The translations under genes and the position numbers were made by a program. A model generated the notes under the pieces. It had not been told where the DNA came from. It made no database searches and saw only the letters and a program-made list of their open reading frames with translations. Positions 1 through 6,965 of a DNA stretch of 6,992 bases are shown one piece after another. Numbering within the stretch: the first letter of the stretch is position 1; the number at the start of each line of letters is the position of its first letter. This stretch comes from an uncultured Clostridia bacterium. Lineage in GTDB: Bacteria > Bacillota > Clostridia > Christensenellales > CAG-138. The stretch covers positions 1 through 6,992 of the forward strand of contig CAMHDC010000068.1 in the NCBI GenBank assembly GCA_946183765.1. The letters are read 5' to 3'.

Positions 1-1271
1 TGGATTTTTTGGATAAGGTCCGCATCGTGGTCAAGGCGGGCAACGGCGGCGACGGTTGCGCCGCGTTCCACCGGGAAAAATTCGTCATGAAGGGCGGCCC
101 CTCCGGCGGCGACGGCGGCAACGGCGGCAGCGTTATCTTCTATGCCGACCCCCGACTCAACACCCTCCTGCCCTTCCGCTTCCAGCGGTTCTACCGGGCG
201 GAGAACGGCGGCAAGGGACAGATCGAGCTCAAGCGGGGCAAGGACGGGGAGGACATGGTCATCCACGTGCCCGTGGGCACCGTGGTCCGGGATCTTCAGA
301 CCCAGGCCATCGTGGCCGACATGTCCGAGCCCGAGCGGAAAAAGGTGGTCATCCGGGGCGGCCGGGGCGGCAAGGGCAACGCCCGCTTCGCCACCGCCAC
401 CAAGCAGGCGCCTCAGTTCGCCCAAAATGGCATCAAAACCGAGGAGCGGGAGATGGAGCTGGAATTGAAGACCATCGCCGACGTGGGCATCATCGGCCTG
501 CCCTCCGTGGGCAAGAGCTCCATTTTGTCCGTGCTCACGGCGGCGAAGCCCAAAATCGCGGCCTACCATTTCACCACCCTGACCCCCAACCTGGGCGTGG
601 CGGAGCACAAGGGCAAAAGCTTCGTCATGGCGGACATCCCGGGGCTCATCGAAGGCGCCGCCGAGGGCGCGGGCCTCGGGCACGATTTCCTTCGTCACAT
701 CGAGCGCACCCGGCTTCTCGTGCACGTGATCGACGCCTCCGGCATGGAGGGTAGGGACCCGGTGGAGGATTTTCATAAGATCAACGAGGAGCTGACCAAG
801 TTTTCCCCGGCTCTCGGGGAGCTGACCCAGGTGGTGGCCGCCAACAAGATGGACTTGCCGGAAGCCCAGGAGAATCTGGAGCGCATCCGGGCGGCTCTCG
901 ATGAGGAGGGGTACACGGTGTACCCGGTGTCCGCGGCCACGGGCGAGGGCTTCGAGGGGATGCTGGACGCGGTGATCCGATTCCTGGATCTGCTGCCGCC
1001 GGTACTCACGTATCCCGAGGCGGAGCTGGAGACCGGCCCCCGCTACGAGAAGGGGTTCACCCTCACCCGCGGGGACGACGGGGCGTATGTGCTGTCCGGC
1101 GGCGAGGTGGACAAGCTTCTCGATTCCACCGACCCCAACAACGAGGTCAGCATGCGCCGGTTCCAGCAGATGCTCATCAAGACCGGCATGATCTCCGCCC
1201 TGCGGGAGGCCGGCGCGAAGGAAGGGGACACCATTCGATTGGGCGAATGGGAATTCGACTTCGTCGAATAA
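1..1271 (+). CDS. obg: Obg/CgtA family ribosome-assembly GTPase (5' end cut by one base)
   Basis: Essential GTPase that binds the 50S subunit late in assembly and is linked to stringent and stress control. The reading frame is open to the window edge. Bases 1-2 are TG followed by GAT TTT TTG GAT AAG, so the natural start is an ATG whose A is the base just before the window, giving a protein beginning MDFLDKVRI, as Obg proteins usually do (M-F-V-D-K). With that numbering the protein is 423 residues, normal for the family. The glycine-rich Obg fold occupies about 1-160. The G domain follows: G1 GLPSVGKS (166-173), switch TTLTPNLG (192-199), G3 DIPG (212-215), G4 NKMD (282-285), G5 SAATGEG (311-317). 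The C-terminal OCT domain (about 353-421) starts at FTLTRGDDG. No key residue is missing. The TTG at 9 is an in-frame alternative start but would remove conserved N-terminal residues. It ends in TAA, immediately before a perfect hairpin. Confidence 0.97.
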   Translation, partial: DFLDKVRIVVKAGNGGDGCAAFHREKFVMKGGPSGGDGGNGGSVIFYADPRLNTLLPFRFQRFYRAENGGKGQIELKRGKDGEDMVIHVPVGTVVRDLQTQAIVADMSEPERKKVVIRGGRGGKGNARFATATKQAPQFAQNGIKTEEREMELELKTIADVGIIGLPSVGKSSILSVLTAAKPKIAAYHFTTLTPNLGVAEHKGKSFVMADIPGLIEGAAEGAGLGHDFLRHIERTRLLVHVIDASGMEGRDPVEDFHKINEELTKFSPALGELTQVVAANKMDLPEAQENLERIRAALDEEGYTVYPVSAATGEGFEGMLDAVIRFLDLLPPVLTYPEAELETGPRYEKGFTLTRGDDGAYVLSGGEVDKLLDSTDPNNEVSMRRFQQMLIKTGMISALREAGAKEGDTIRLGEWEFDFVE

Positions 1272-1273
1272 TT

Positions 1274-1306
1274 CCGTCTGCCGAAACCTGTAGTTTCGCC
1301 AGACGG
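1274..1306 (+). repeat. Perfect-arm hairpin just after the obg stop codon
   Basis: CCGTCTG (1274-1280) pairs with CAGACGG (1300-1306), and inside it CGAAAC (1282-1287) pairs with GTTTCG (1293-1298). One C-C mismatch (1281/1299) separates the two stems, and the loop is CTGTA. It begins 2 nt after the obg TAA. No T-run follows, so it is not a canonical intrinsic terminator. It could stabilise the obg mRNA 3' end, or be the first unit of the hairpin cluster that continues to about 1496. Confidence 0.75.
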
Positions 1307-1377
1307 AGGCTCCGCCTTCGCTTCGCTTCCAGGTCCCGCCTATAAACCTGGGGTTTACCGGGCACGCGATGCGTAAA

Positions 1378-1402
1378 GCAAACATGCCGGTGGCATGTTT
1401 GC
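1378..1402 (+). repeat. 11-bp perfect inverted repeat with 3-nt loop
   Basis: The strongest single stem of the block: GCAAACATGCC, loop GGT, then GGCATGTTTGC, with no mismatch. It has no T-run on the + strand. On the - strand only a short run follows, so termination in either direction is not supported. The tight loop and perfect arms are typical of palindromic dispersed repeats, but this is inference from one copy. Confidence 0.7.
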
Positions 1403-1557
1403 AGCTGAGCGGGGAGCAATCTGCGATTGCGACCTAAACCTGCAAGGGGTCAAACGCACCGCGCATGTCGCTGTGTTTGACATATTTCAGATTGCTGTTC
1501 TTTTCAAGCTTTTTTATGCGCGCGCGTCTACAACGCGCTTTTGGAACAAATTAGTCC

Positions 1558-1588
1558 TTGACCTTCCCCCTTGTGGAAGGTGTATACC
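1558..1588 (+). promoter_or_regulatory. MerR-type promoter and operator upstream of yhbY
   Basis: The -35 box is TTGACC (1558-1563) and the -10 box is TATACC (1583-1588). The spacer is 1564-1582, exactly 19 bp, which is too long for normal sigma-70 use but is the hallmark of promoters activated by MerR-family proteins through DNA distortion. A dyad, ACCTTCC (1561-1567) and GGAAGGT (1575-1581) around a 7-nt centre CCCTTGT, occupies that spacer symmetrically. From memory the arms and centre are close to the CueR operator of E. coli copA, which also has CCTTCC/GGAAGG arms. No MerR gene is in the window, so the regulator must be elsewhere. The predicted transcript would start near 1595, at or beside the yhbY Shine-Dalgarno. 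The geometry is seen directly; regulation by a MerR protein is inference. Confidence 0.6.
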
Positions 1589-1594
1589 GTTTGT

Positions 1595-1601
1595 AAAGGA
1601 G
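1595..1601 (+). promoter_or_regulatory. Ribosome binding site of yhbY
   Basis: AAAGGAG lies 11 nt upstream of the ATG at 1613, a slightly long spacing, and supports that start over the upstream TTG at 1571, which would lie inside the MerR-type dyad. If transcription starts about 7 nt after the -10 box, the mRNA would begin essentially at this site, leaving a leader of only about 18 nt. Confidence 0.7.
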
Positions 1602-1612
1602 AGAGAAAACAT

Positions 1613-1888
1613 ATGACCGGAAAAGAAAGAGCCGCATTCCGCAAGCAGGCCAACGTCATCGACGCCATCTTCCAGATCGGCAAGGAGGGCCTGTCGGGAA
1701 ACATGCTGGTGGGCATCGACAACGCCCTCAACAAGCGGGAGCTGATCAAGCTGACCGTGCTGGAGAACTGTGACGAGACCGCCAAGGACCTGTGCGACAA
1801 GATCTGCCGCGCCCTGAACGCTGAGCCCATTCAGTGCATCGGAAGGAAGATCGTCATCTACCGCCAGAAGCCGGAGGAGGAGAAATGA
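1613..1888 (+). CDS. yhbY: YhbY family (CRM domain) ribosome-associated RNA-binding protein
   Basis: A 91-residue single-domain CRS1/YhbY (CRM) protein. Family members bind pre-50S ribosomal particles and resemble a KH-like fold. The start MTGKERAAFRKQAN matches the usual family opening (M-L-T-x-K-Q-R-x-x-L-R), so ATG 1613 is chosen. The conserved loop QIGKEGLS is at 21-28 (the GxxG-type RNA-contact loop, G23-K-E-G26). KRELIKLTVLENC follows at 41-53, and the family-typical end GRKIVIYR is at 78-85, with a charged tail PEEEK. Length is standard. Its stop TGA overlaps the next start (ATGA at 1885-1888), implying translational coupling to the GtrA-like gene. Upstream lies the MerR-type promoter. 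It could equally be expressed with obg if read-through passes the hairpin block. Confidence 0.93.
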   Translation: MTGKERAAFRKQANVIDAIFQIGKEGLSGNMLVGIDNALNKRELIKLTVLENCDETAKDLCDKICRALNAEPIQCIGRKIVIYRQKPEEEK

Positions 1889-2355
1889 AGGGCGAGTGGG
1901 CGGAGATCTTCGCGCTCCTGCGCCGCTTCCGCTGGCGGGAGCTCCTCTATAAGCCCACGGACAACGCCACCCTCCAGTTCCTGCGCTATATCATCGTGGG
2001 CGGCTGCGCCTTCGTGGCCGACTTCTGCACGGTGTGGCTCTTAAAGGAGCTGGGCCTCCATTACCTGGTGGCGGGGGTCTTCGGCTTTATCCTGGGCGTC
2101 ATCGTCAACTACATCCTCTCGAAGACCCTGGCCTTCTCCGGGAAAAAAGCGAACATGAGCGCCCAGATGGAGTTCATCCTGTTCGTCGTGATCTCCCTCA
2201 TCGGCCTGGGACTTACGGAGCTTTTGATGTGGGCCTTCACCGACGGGCTGGGACTGTTCTACCTGCTCTCCAAGGCCATCGCGGCCGTCATCGTGCTGCT
2301 GTGGAACTTCTTCGCCAAGAAACTGATGTATAGAAAGAAACCGAACAAGGAGTAA
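1885..2355 (+). CDS. GtrA-like family four-helix membrane protein
   Basis: A 156-residue integral membrane protein of the GtrA/DPMS family (small four-helix proteins linked to transfer or flipping of lipid-linked sugars, often beside glycosyltransferases). About 30 polar and basic residues are followed by four hydrophobic segments near 32-53, 60-79, 96-117 and 124-146. Family marks are RYIIVGGCAFVADF (34-47), NYILSKTLAF (75-84) and SKAIAAVIVLLWNFFAKK (129-146), and the C-terminus is basic. The start is ATG 1885, overlapping the yhbY stop by four bases, with GGAGGAGG (1873-1880) as a strong Shine-Dalgarno. An upstream in-frame ATG at 1834 would lie inside yhbY and encode a non-hydrophobic, GC-driven peptide. 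No glycosyltransferase is in the window, so the substrate is unknown. The next gene starts 5 nt downstream. Confidence 0.9.
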   Translation: MKGEWAEIFALLRRFRWRELLYKPTDNATLQFLRYIIVGGCAFVADFCTVWLLKELGLHYLVAGVFGFILGVIVNYILSKTLAFSGKKANMSAQMEFILFVVISLIGLGLTELLMWAFTDGLGLFYLLSKAIAAVIVLLWNFFAKKLMYRKKPNKE

Positions 2356-2360
2356 AGAAT

Positions 2361-3070
<710 letters not shown>

Positions 3071-3074
<4 letters not shown>

Positions 3075-4660
3075 AACAGGTACTGCCTCTCATCCGCCTG
3101 CAGCTGATGGAGTTCTTCCCCTTCGCAGCGGTGAAGAACACCGACGACGTTGCAGCCAAGAAGCGCGCCAGGCGCCGCCTCACGTCCACCTTCGTGCTGT
3201 TTCTCGCCTGTGTGTACATGTCCGGCGTATACAGCATGGGCATGCTTAAAGGCGGTCTGGACGGGCTTACCTACACCCTGGCCCCGGCTCTCATGCTGGT
3301 GGCCGGCTGCGTCCTGGGCGGGGTGACCACGCTCTCCAAAGCCGGCACGGCCCTGTTCTCCGCGGCCAGCCTCGATCCGCTGCTGAGCCTGCCCATCAGA
3401 CGGCGAACGGTGGTCCTCTCCCGCATCTTCTCCCTCTATTTCGAGGAGTTTCTCATCAACGCAGGCATGCTGCTTACGGCGGGCGTCTGCTGTCAGATCG
3501 TCATCGGGGATCTGCCCAAAGCCTTCTGGCCGGTGCTGGCGCTCACCACGTTCCTCTCGCCCCTGATCCCCCTGGGGGTGGGCGGCCTCGCGGGCCTGTT
3601 CGTCAACATGCTCACGGCCCGCATGAAGAAAAAAAGCCTCTTTACTACGGTTTTCTCCATGGTCTTTCTGCTGGGGGTCATGTTCCTCTCCTTCAACGCG
3701 GGGACCATGTTCACCGATATGGCCGACATCGCCGGCAGCCTGCAGACCAGGGTCTTCGGCATCTACCCGCCGGCCCGGCTGTTCGTGGAGGGCATCCTCG
3801 GGAATTGGAGCGCTTTCCTGCTGTTCGCAGGCATTTCCCTGGCGGCGCTGGCATTGCTGTGTTTGGCCGCTGTGACGGGCTTTACCTTCTTTTATAACGC
3901 CATCAACGCCACCGCCAGCTCCAAGGCCTTCCGCATGGGACGGCAGAAGCAGGCCGGAGTGCTGGCGACCCTGTGCAAGAAGGAACTGCGGCAGAAGTAC
4001 AACACCCCCGCCTGGATCATGAATACGGACATCGGCACGGTCATGGCCATCATCATGACCGTAGCTCTGATCGTGGGCGGCCGGGGCCCGGTGACGGAGG
4101 TGCTGGAGGACGTGTTCGGCCGGGGCGATCAGGCGGGGCTCATCTTCGGCCTCGTCATCGCAACGATCCAGTGCATGAGCCTGACCGCCAACTCCTCCGT
4201 GTCCATGGAGGGGAAGGGCATTTTCATCATCAAGTCCCTGCCCATCCGGGCCAACGTGTGGCTGCGGAGCAAGCTCCTGGTGAGCATGCTTCCTCCCGTC
4301 GTAGGCGGCATCGTCTGCGGCGTCGCCTTGACCGTCGCCTGGAAGCTGCCCGCCTGGAACGCTCTGCTGATCATCGGTTTGTGCATTCTGATGGCCTGGG
4401 CCTTTTCGACGGTGGAGCTTGCGCTGGGCCTCCACTTCTGCCGGTTCGACTGGGAGAATCCCGTTGAGGTGATCAAGCAGGGCGGCGCCGTCCTGCTCAG
4501 CATGCTCATCACCTTCGTTTTCATCGGCGGCGGCGTGACGCTGATCCTCTTCTTCGGGTATCTGGGCGCGGCGGCCCTGTGCCTGCTGCTGCTGCTCGTC
4601 GCGGTGCCCGTCCGGCTCGTCATGGGAAAACGGGCGGAGAAAACTCTCACAAAGCTGTAA
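3071..4660 (+). CDS. Large ABC transporter permease with two similar halves (ABC_tran_2-like)
   Basis: A 529-residue polytopic membrane protein, partner of the preceding ATPase. About 35 N-terminal residues, with a basic cluster AKKRARRR (29-36), precede the first membrane segment (about 38-58). Further hydrophobic segments lie near 66-86, 124-145, 151-178, 190-209, 247-276, 322-337, 352-370, 403-423, 429-453, 472-498 and 499-517. Each half carries the same landmark at the end of a cytoplasmic stretch, SLPIRRRTVVLSR (106-118) and SLPIRANVWLRSK (389-401), so the protein looks like an ancient tandem duplication, as in two-half permeases with about twice the usual ABC-2 membrane domain. ATG 3071 overlaps the ATPase stop, with AAAAGGA just upstream. 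An earlier in-frame ATG at 2957 lies deep in the ATPase gene and adds an unrelated arginine-rich stretch. It ends in tandem in-frame stops, TAATAA. The transported substrate is unknown. Confidence 0.88.
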
Positions 4661-4667
4661 TAATTTC

Positions 4668-4697
4668 GTGACAATTTGTACACATGGATGGTATACT
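4668..4697 (+). promoter_or_regulatory. Extended -10 promoter of cdaA-cdaR
   Basis: GTGACA (4668-4673) and TATACT (4692-4697) are separated by 18 bp. TG lies one base before the -10 (TGG TATACT, 4689-4697), the extended -10 feature that relaxes the need for a perfect -35. The predicted start is near 4704, giving a leader of about 33 nt before the TTG of cdaA. The surrounding 4661-4700 stretch is clearly AT-richer than the flanking genes. I see no terminator hairpin between the permease stop and this promoter, so read-through from the upstream operon is also possible. Confidence 0.7.
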
Positions 4698-4724
4698 ATA
4701 GAAGACCGTAACAGATTCAAGCGC

Positions 4725-4730
4725 AGGTGA
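4725..4730 (+). promoter_or_regulatory. Ribosome binding site deciding the TTG start of cdaA
   Basis: AGGTGA lies 6 nt upstream of TTG 4737. The cdaA frame has a TGA stop at 4728-4730, so the start must lie downstream of it. No ATG or GTG is available before the first membrane segment, which makes TTG 4737 the only reasonable start. Confidence 0.65.
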
Positions 4731-4736
4731 TGGAAG

Positions 4737-5594
4737 TTGAGCTTTGAGGAAATCATAAAAACTCTGGGAAGCGGCCTCGGCCAATTCGGCTGGAACGATC
4801 TTCTCGACATAGCGATCCTGACGGTGCTGCTCTATAAGCTCATCGTCTGGACCAAGGATACCCGGGCGTACGAGGTCATCAAGGGCGTGGGACTGCTGAT
4901 CGTCGCCTCCGTGGTCACCCAGCTTTTGAGCATGTATACCCTCAACTGGCTCTTGGACTCCATCCTCCAATCCGGTACCATCATCATCGTCATCTTCATC
5001 CTCTTCACCCCCGAGATCCGCCGGGTGCTGGAACGGCTGGGCCGCAGCGGCAAGGCCATCGGCAAGCTCATCAGCGAGGCGGGGAACATGGGCGTGGAGG
5101 AGCTGATCGACGATCTTCAGAAGACCGTCCTGCGCCTGAGCCGCCGGCGGGTGGGCGCCCTCATCGTCTTCGAGCAGAAGACGGGCCTGGGCGACATCAT
5201 CAGCACCGGCACGGCCATCGAGGGCCGGGTCTCCGGCGCGCTGATCGAGAACATCTTCGAACCCAACACCCCCCTGCATGACGGGGCGGTGATCTGCCGC
5301 GGCTCCACCCTGGTGGCGGCTGCCTGCTTCCTGCCCCTCTCCGAGGAGACGGGCATCTCCCGGGAGCTGGGCACCCGGCATCGGGCGGCTTTGGGCGTGT
5401 CCACCGTGTCCGACTGCGTGGTGCTGGTGGTCTCTGAGGAGACCGGCGCCATCTCCCTGGCCCACGACGGGAAGCTCATTCGGTACCTGGACAGCATGGC
5501 CCTCAGGAACCTGCTGGAAAGCATCTTTTTAAAGAAGAACATCAACGCCCTCTCCCTGGGGAAGAACCATGGGCGCAGGAAGGAGGAGAAGTAA
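4737..5594 (+). CDS. cdaA: Membrane diadenylate cyclase CdaA (c-di-AMP synthase)
   Basis: Makes cyclic di-AMP from two ATP. In Firmicutes this second messenger controls potassium and osmolyte uptake and cell-wall balance and is often essential. The 285 residues match the family length (about 270-280). An N-terminal membrane part has three hydrophobic segments near 22-37, 49-65 and 79-92, a short linker follows, then the DAC domain from about 100 to 260. Catalytic and ATP-contact marks are HDGAVI (181-186, with DGA at 182-184), GTRHRAALG (212-220, with RHR at 214-216) and the trailing VSEETG (232-237). NTPLHDGA is the classic family signature. The C-terminus is short and basic. TTG 4737 is the start, giving MSFEEIIKTLGSG, similar in position to known CdaA N-termini. 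The gene is followed 3 nt later by cdaR, the usual operon order. Its own extended -10 promoter lies upstream. Confidence 0.96.
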   Translation: MSFEEIIKTLGSGLGQFGWNDLLDIAILTVLLYKLIVWTKDTRAYEVIKGVGLLIVASVVTQLLSMYTLNWLLDSILQSGTIIIVIFILFTPEIRRVLERLGRSGKAIGKLISEAGNMGVEELIDDLQKTVLRLSRRRVGALIVFEQKTGLGDIISTGTAIEGRVSGALIENIFEPNTPLHDGAVICRGSTLVAAACFLPLSEETGISRELGTRHRAALGVSTVSDCVVLVVSEETGAISLAHDGKLIRYLDSMALRNLLESIFLKKNINALSLGKNHGRRKEEK

Positions 5595-5597
5595 GCC

Positions 5598-6908
5598 ATG
5601 AAGCGGAAGAACGTTTTGAAGGCTGTCCTCGCCTCCTGCAAAGGATTTTTCACCCGGAACCTGGGCTTGAAGATCGTGGCTTTGATCTTCGCCGTCCTGC
5701 TGTGGGCCTACGTGCTGGTGGCTTTGAACCCGATGCGCTCCAAGTCCATCGACGACGTGCCCATCACCCTGGAGGGCTATACGGACTTGTTGAGTCGGAA
5801 TCTGATCCTGGTCAACTCCGATCTCGGACTGGCTGACGTGGAGGTGAATGCCACCATCACCAACCATTCCGATCTGGACGCCAGCCGCATCACCTGCCGG
5901 GCCTCCCTGAGCACCATCTCCGCGGCGGGCACCTATCGCCTGCCCCTGAATGTCACGGTCCAGTCCAACCTGGGCACTGTGGCCAGCGTGGACCCGCGGA
6001 CCGTCACGGTGGAGGTGGACAACCTGGTCGTCAAGAACGTGCCCGTGAAGCTGGAGCTCACGGGGACGCTGCCCGAAGGGTACGAGGTGGTGTCTGAAAG
6101 CGTGGCCAGCTCCATCACCATCGAAGGCGCCGCCCGGTACATCGAACGCACGGTGCGGGCCGTGGCCACCGTGGATCTGACGGGCCGGACCGAGAACGTA
6201 GAGGAAAGCGTCAACGTGGTTTTCTACGACAAGGACGACAACGAGGTCGCCGTGGTCACCCGCAGTCAGAACAAACCCGCCGTGACCGTGCGCCTGACCC
6301 TGTCGGCCTATAAGCGGGTCAGTGTGCGGCAGGACGTTTCTCTGGCGGACGATACCTATTATACCCTGCGGAGCGAGACCACCCCCGCTACGGTGATCAT
6401 CTACGGGTCCGTCGAAACATTGGAGAACATCGACTATATATCCACCGAAAACCTGGTGCTGCCGGCGGAGGCGGACATCGTCTCCCGGGCGGTTTCTCTG
6501 ATCCTGCCGGACGGCGTGACCTTGCGGCGCGGCCAGAGCGGATCCGTGACCCTGTCCGCTACGGTGACGGAGAAGACCGGGGAGCGCACGCTGGAGGTGC
6601 CTCTGACCTACACCCACCTGTCCAACGATCTGCTGATGGCCGAGGGCGCGCCCACCTACGTGACCGTGGTCGCATCGGGGCCGTTGTTCCAGCTGGAGCA
6701 GCTGACGGCGGATATGTTCACCGTGCAGGCGGATCTGACCGGCTACGGGCCGGGCGAATGGGAGCTGGTGCCCCTGCTGCAGAACAATGGGGCCAGCAGA
6801 TTCCCCAGCGTGATCGCCGCGCTGCAGGAGCAGCGCATCCGGGTGACGCTCATGACTCCGGCGACGGAGGAAGCGGAGCCGCAAACCGGATCGACGGGGA
6901 ATCCGTAA
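5598..6908 (+). CDS. cdaR: YbbR-domain regulator of diadenylate cyclase, CdaR
   Basis: A membrane-anchored extracellular protein that binds CdaA and modulates c-di-AMP synthesis. The 436 residues start with a basic stretch and a single membrane anchor (about 23-43, LGLKIVALIFAVLLWAYVL), with the rest outside the cell. Four YbbR-like beta-rich repeats can be outlined at about 50-140, 143-232, 238-325 and 328-420, each with short strands of alternating V/T/L residues and a P-x-x-V-x-V or T-V-x-V-type edge. Boundaries are approximate because YbbR repeats diverge strongly. The tail TPATEEAEPQTGSTGNP (420-436) is low-complexity and probably flexible. ATG 5598 follows the cdaA stop by 3 nt, and GGAGGAG (5582-5588) inside the end of cdaA serves as ribosome binding site. 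A strong terminator begins 13 nt after the stop, so cdaR ends the transcription unit. Length is slightly under the best known CdaR proteins but normal for the family. Confidence 0.93.
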   Translation: MKRKNVLKAVLASCKGFFTRNLGLKIVALIFAVLLWAYVLVALNPMRSKSIDDVPITLEGYTDLLSRNLILVNSDLGLADVEVNATITNHSDLDASRITCRASLSTISAAGTYRLPLNVTVQSNLGTVASVDPRTVTVEVDNLVVKNVPVKLELTGTLPEGYEVVSESVASSITIEGAARYIERTVRAVATVDLTGRTENVEESVNVVFYDKDDNEVAVVTRSQNKPAVTVRLTLSAYKRVSVRQDVSLADDTYYTLRSETTPATVIIYGSVETLENIDYISTENLVLPAEADIVSRAVSLILPDGVTLRRGQSGSVTLSATVTEKTGERTLEVPLTYTHLSNDLLMAEGAPTYVTVVASGPLFQLEQLTADMFTVQADLTGYGPGEWELVPLLQNNGASRFPSVIAALQEQRIRVTLMTPATEEAEPQTGSTGNP

Positions 6909-6921
6909 CGAAACACAGACG

Positions 6922-6953
6922 GCCCGGCTGCCTTTCGGCGGTCGGGCTTTTTT
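6922..6953 (+). terminator. Intrinsic terminator after cdaR
   Basis: GCCCGGCTGCC (6922-6932) pairs along 11 positions with GGCGGTCGGGC (6937-6947), nine Watson-Crick and two G-U pairs, around a TTTC loop. Six T follow directly (6948-6953). This is a textbook rho-independent terminator and closes the cdaA-cdaR unit. Confidence 0.93.
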
Positions 6954-6965
6954 GAGGAAACAGCC

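Larger units (their letters stand above)
1274..1496. repeat. Hairpin-rich non-coding block, candidate dispersed repeat or structured RNA
   Basis: This part of the obg-yhbY gap carries at least five inverted repeats in a row. They are the 13-bp stem at 1274-1306; CCCG/CGGG enclosing TAAACC/GGTTTA at 1335-1362; an 11-bp stem with a 3-nt loop at 1378-1402 (GCAAACATGCC / GGCATGTTTGC); GCAATC/GATTGC at 1416-1430; and GTCAAAC/GTTTGAC at 1449-1481. A longer-range 9-bp pair joins AGCAATCTG (1415-1423) to CAGATTGCT (1488-1496) around the last one. AAACCTG occurs three times (1284, 1344, 1436). I see no protein-like frame, no transposase and no clear terminal inverted repeats. Obg and YhbY genes often lie closer together in Clostridia, so an insertion of a non-autonomous element is plausible. 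A structured RNA is the alternative. Confidence 0.5.

Noticed and set aside
1177..1419. Possible 80-codon - strand gene over the end of obg and the hairpin block
   Set aside because: It overlaps obg, is arginine-rich, and is composed mainly of translated hairpin arms. It is better explained by the repeat block.
1477..1517. TTGACA at 1477-1482 as the -35 of a second promoter
   Set aside because: No -10-like hexamer occurs 16-19 bp downstream. The nearest AT-rich stretch (1512-1517) is about 29 bp away. The TTGACA also forms part of the GTTTGAC hairpin arm.
1522..1542. GCGCG / CGCGC hairpin followed by TTTT, possible terminator of obg
   Set aside because: The stem is only 5 bp with a 7-nt loop and a four-base T-run. 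It is too weak to call, and it lies 250 bases past the obg stop.
1561..1581. CCTTCC / GGAAGG dyad as a terminator
   Set aside because: No T-run follows, and it sits centrally between a -35 and a -10 at 19-bp spacing, which fits a DNA operator much better.
1395..1616. Possible 73-codon + strand gene in the obg-yhbY gap
   Set aside because: It begins inside the 11-bp hairpin, crosses the hairpin block and the MerR-type promoter, and has no Shine-Dalgarno and no protein-like pattern.
4647..5465. 272-codon open frame on the - strand opposite cdaA
   Set aside because: Shadow of the DAC-domain coding sequence. It has no ribosome binding site or motif, and the + strand gene is certain.
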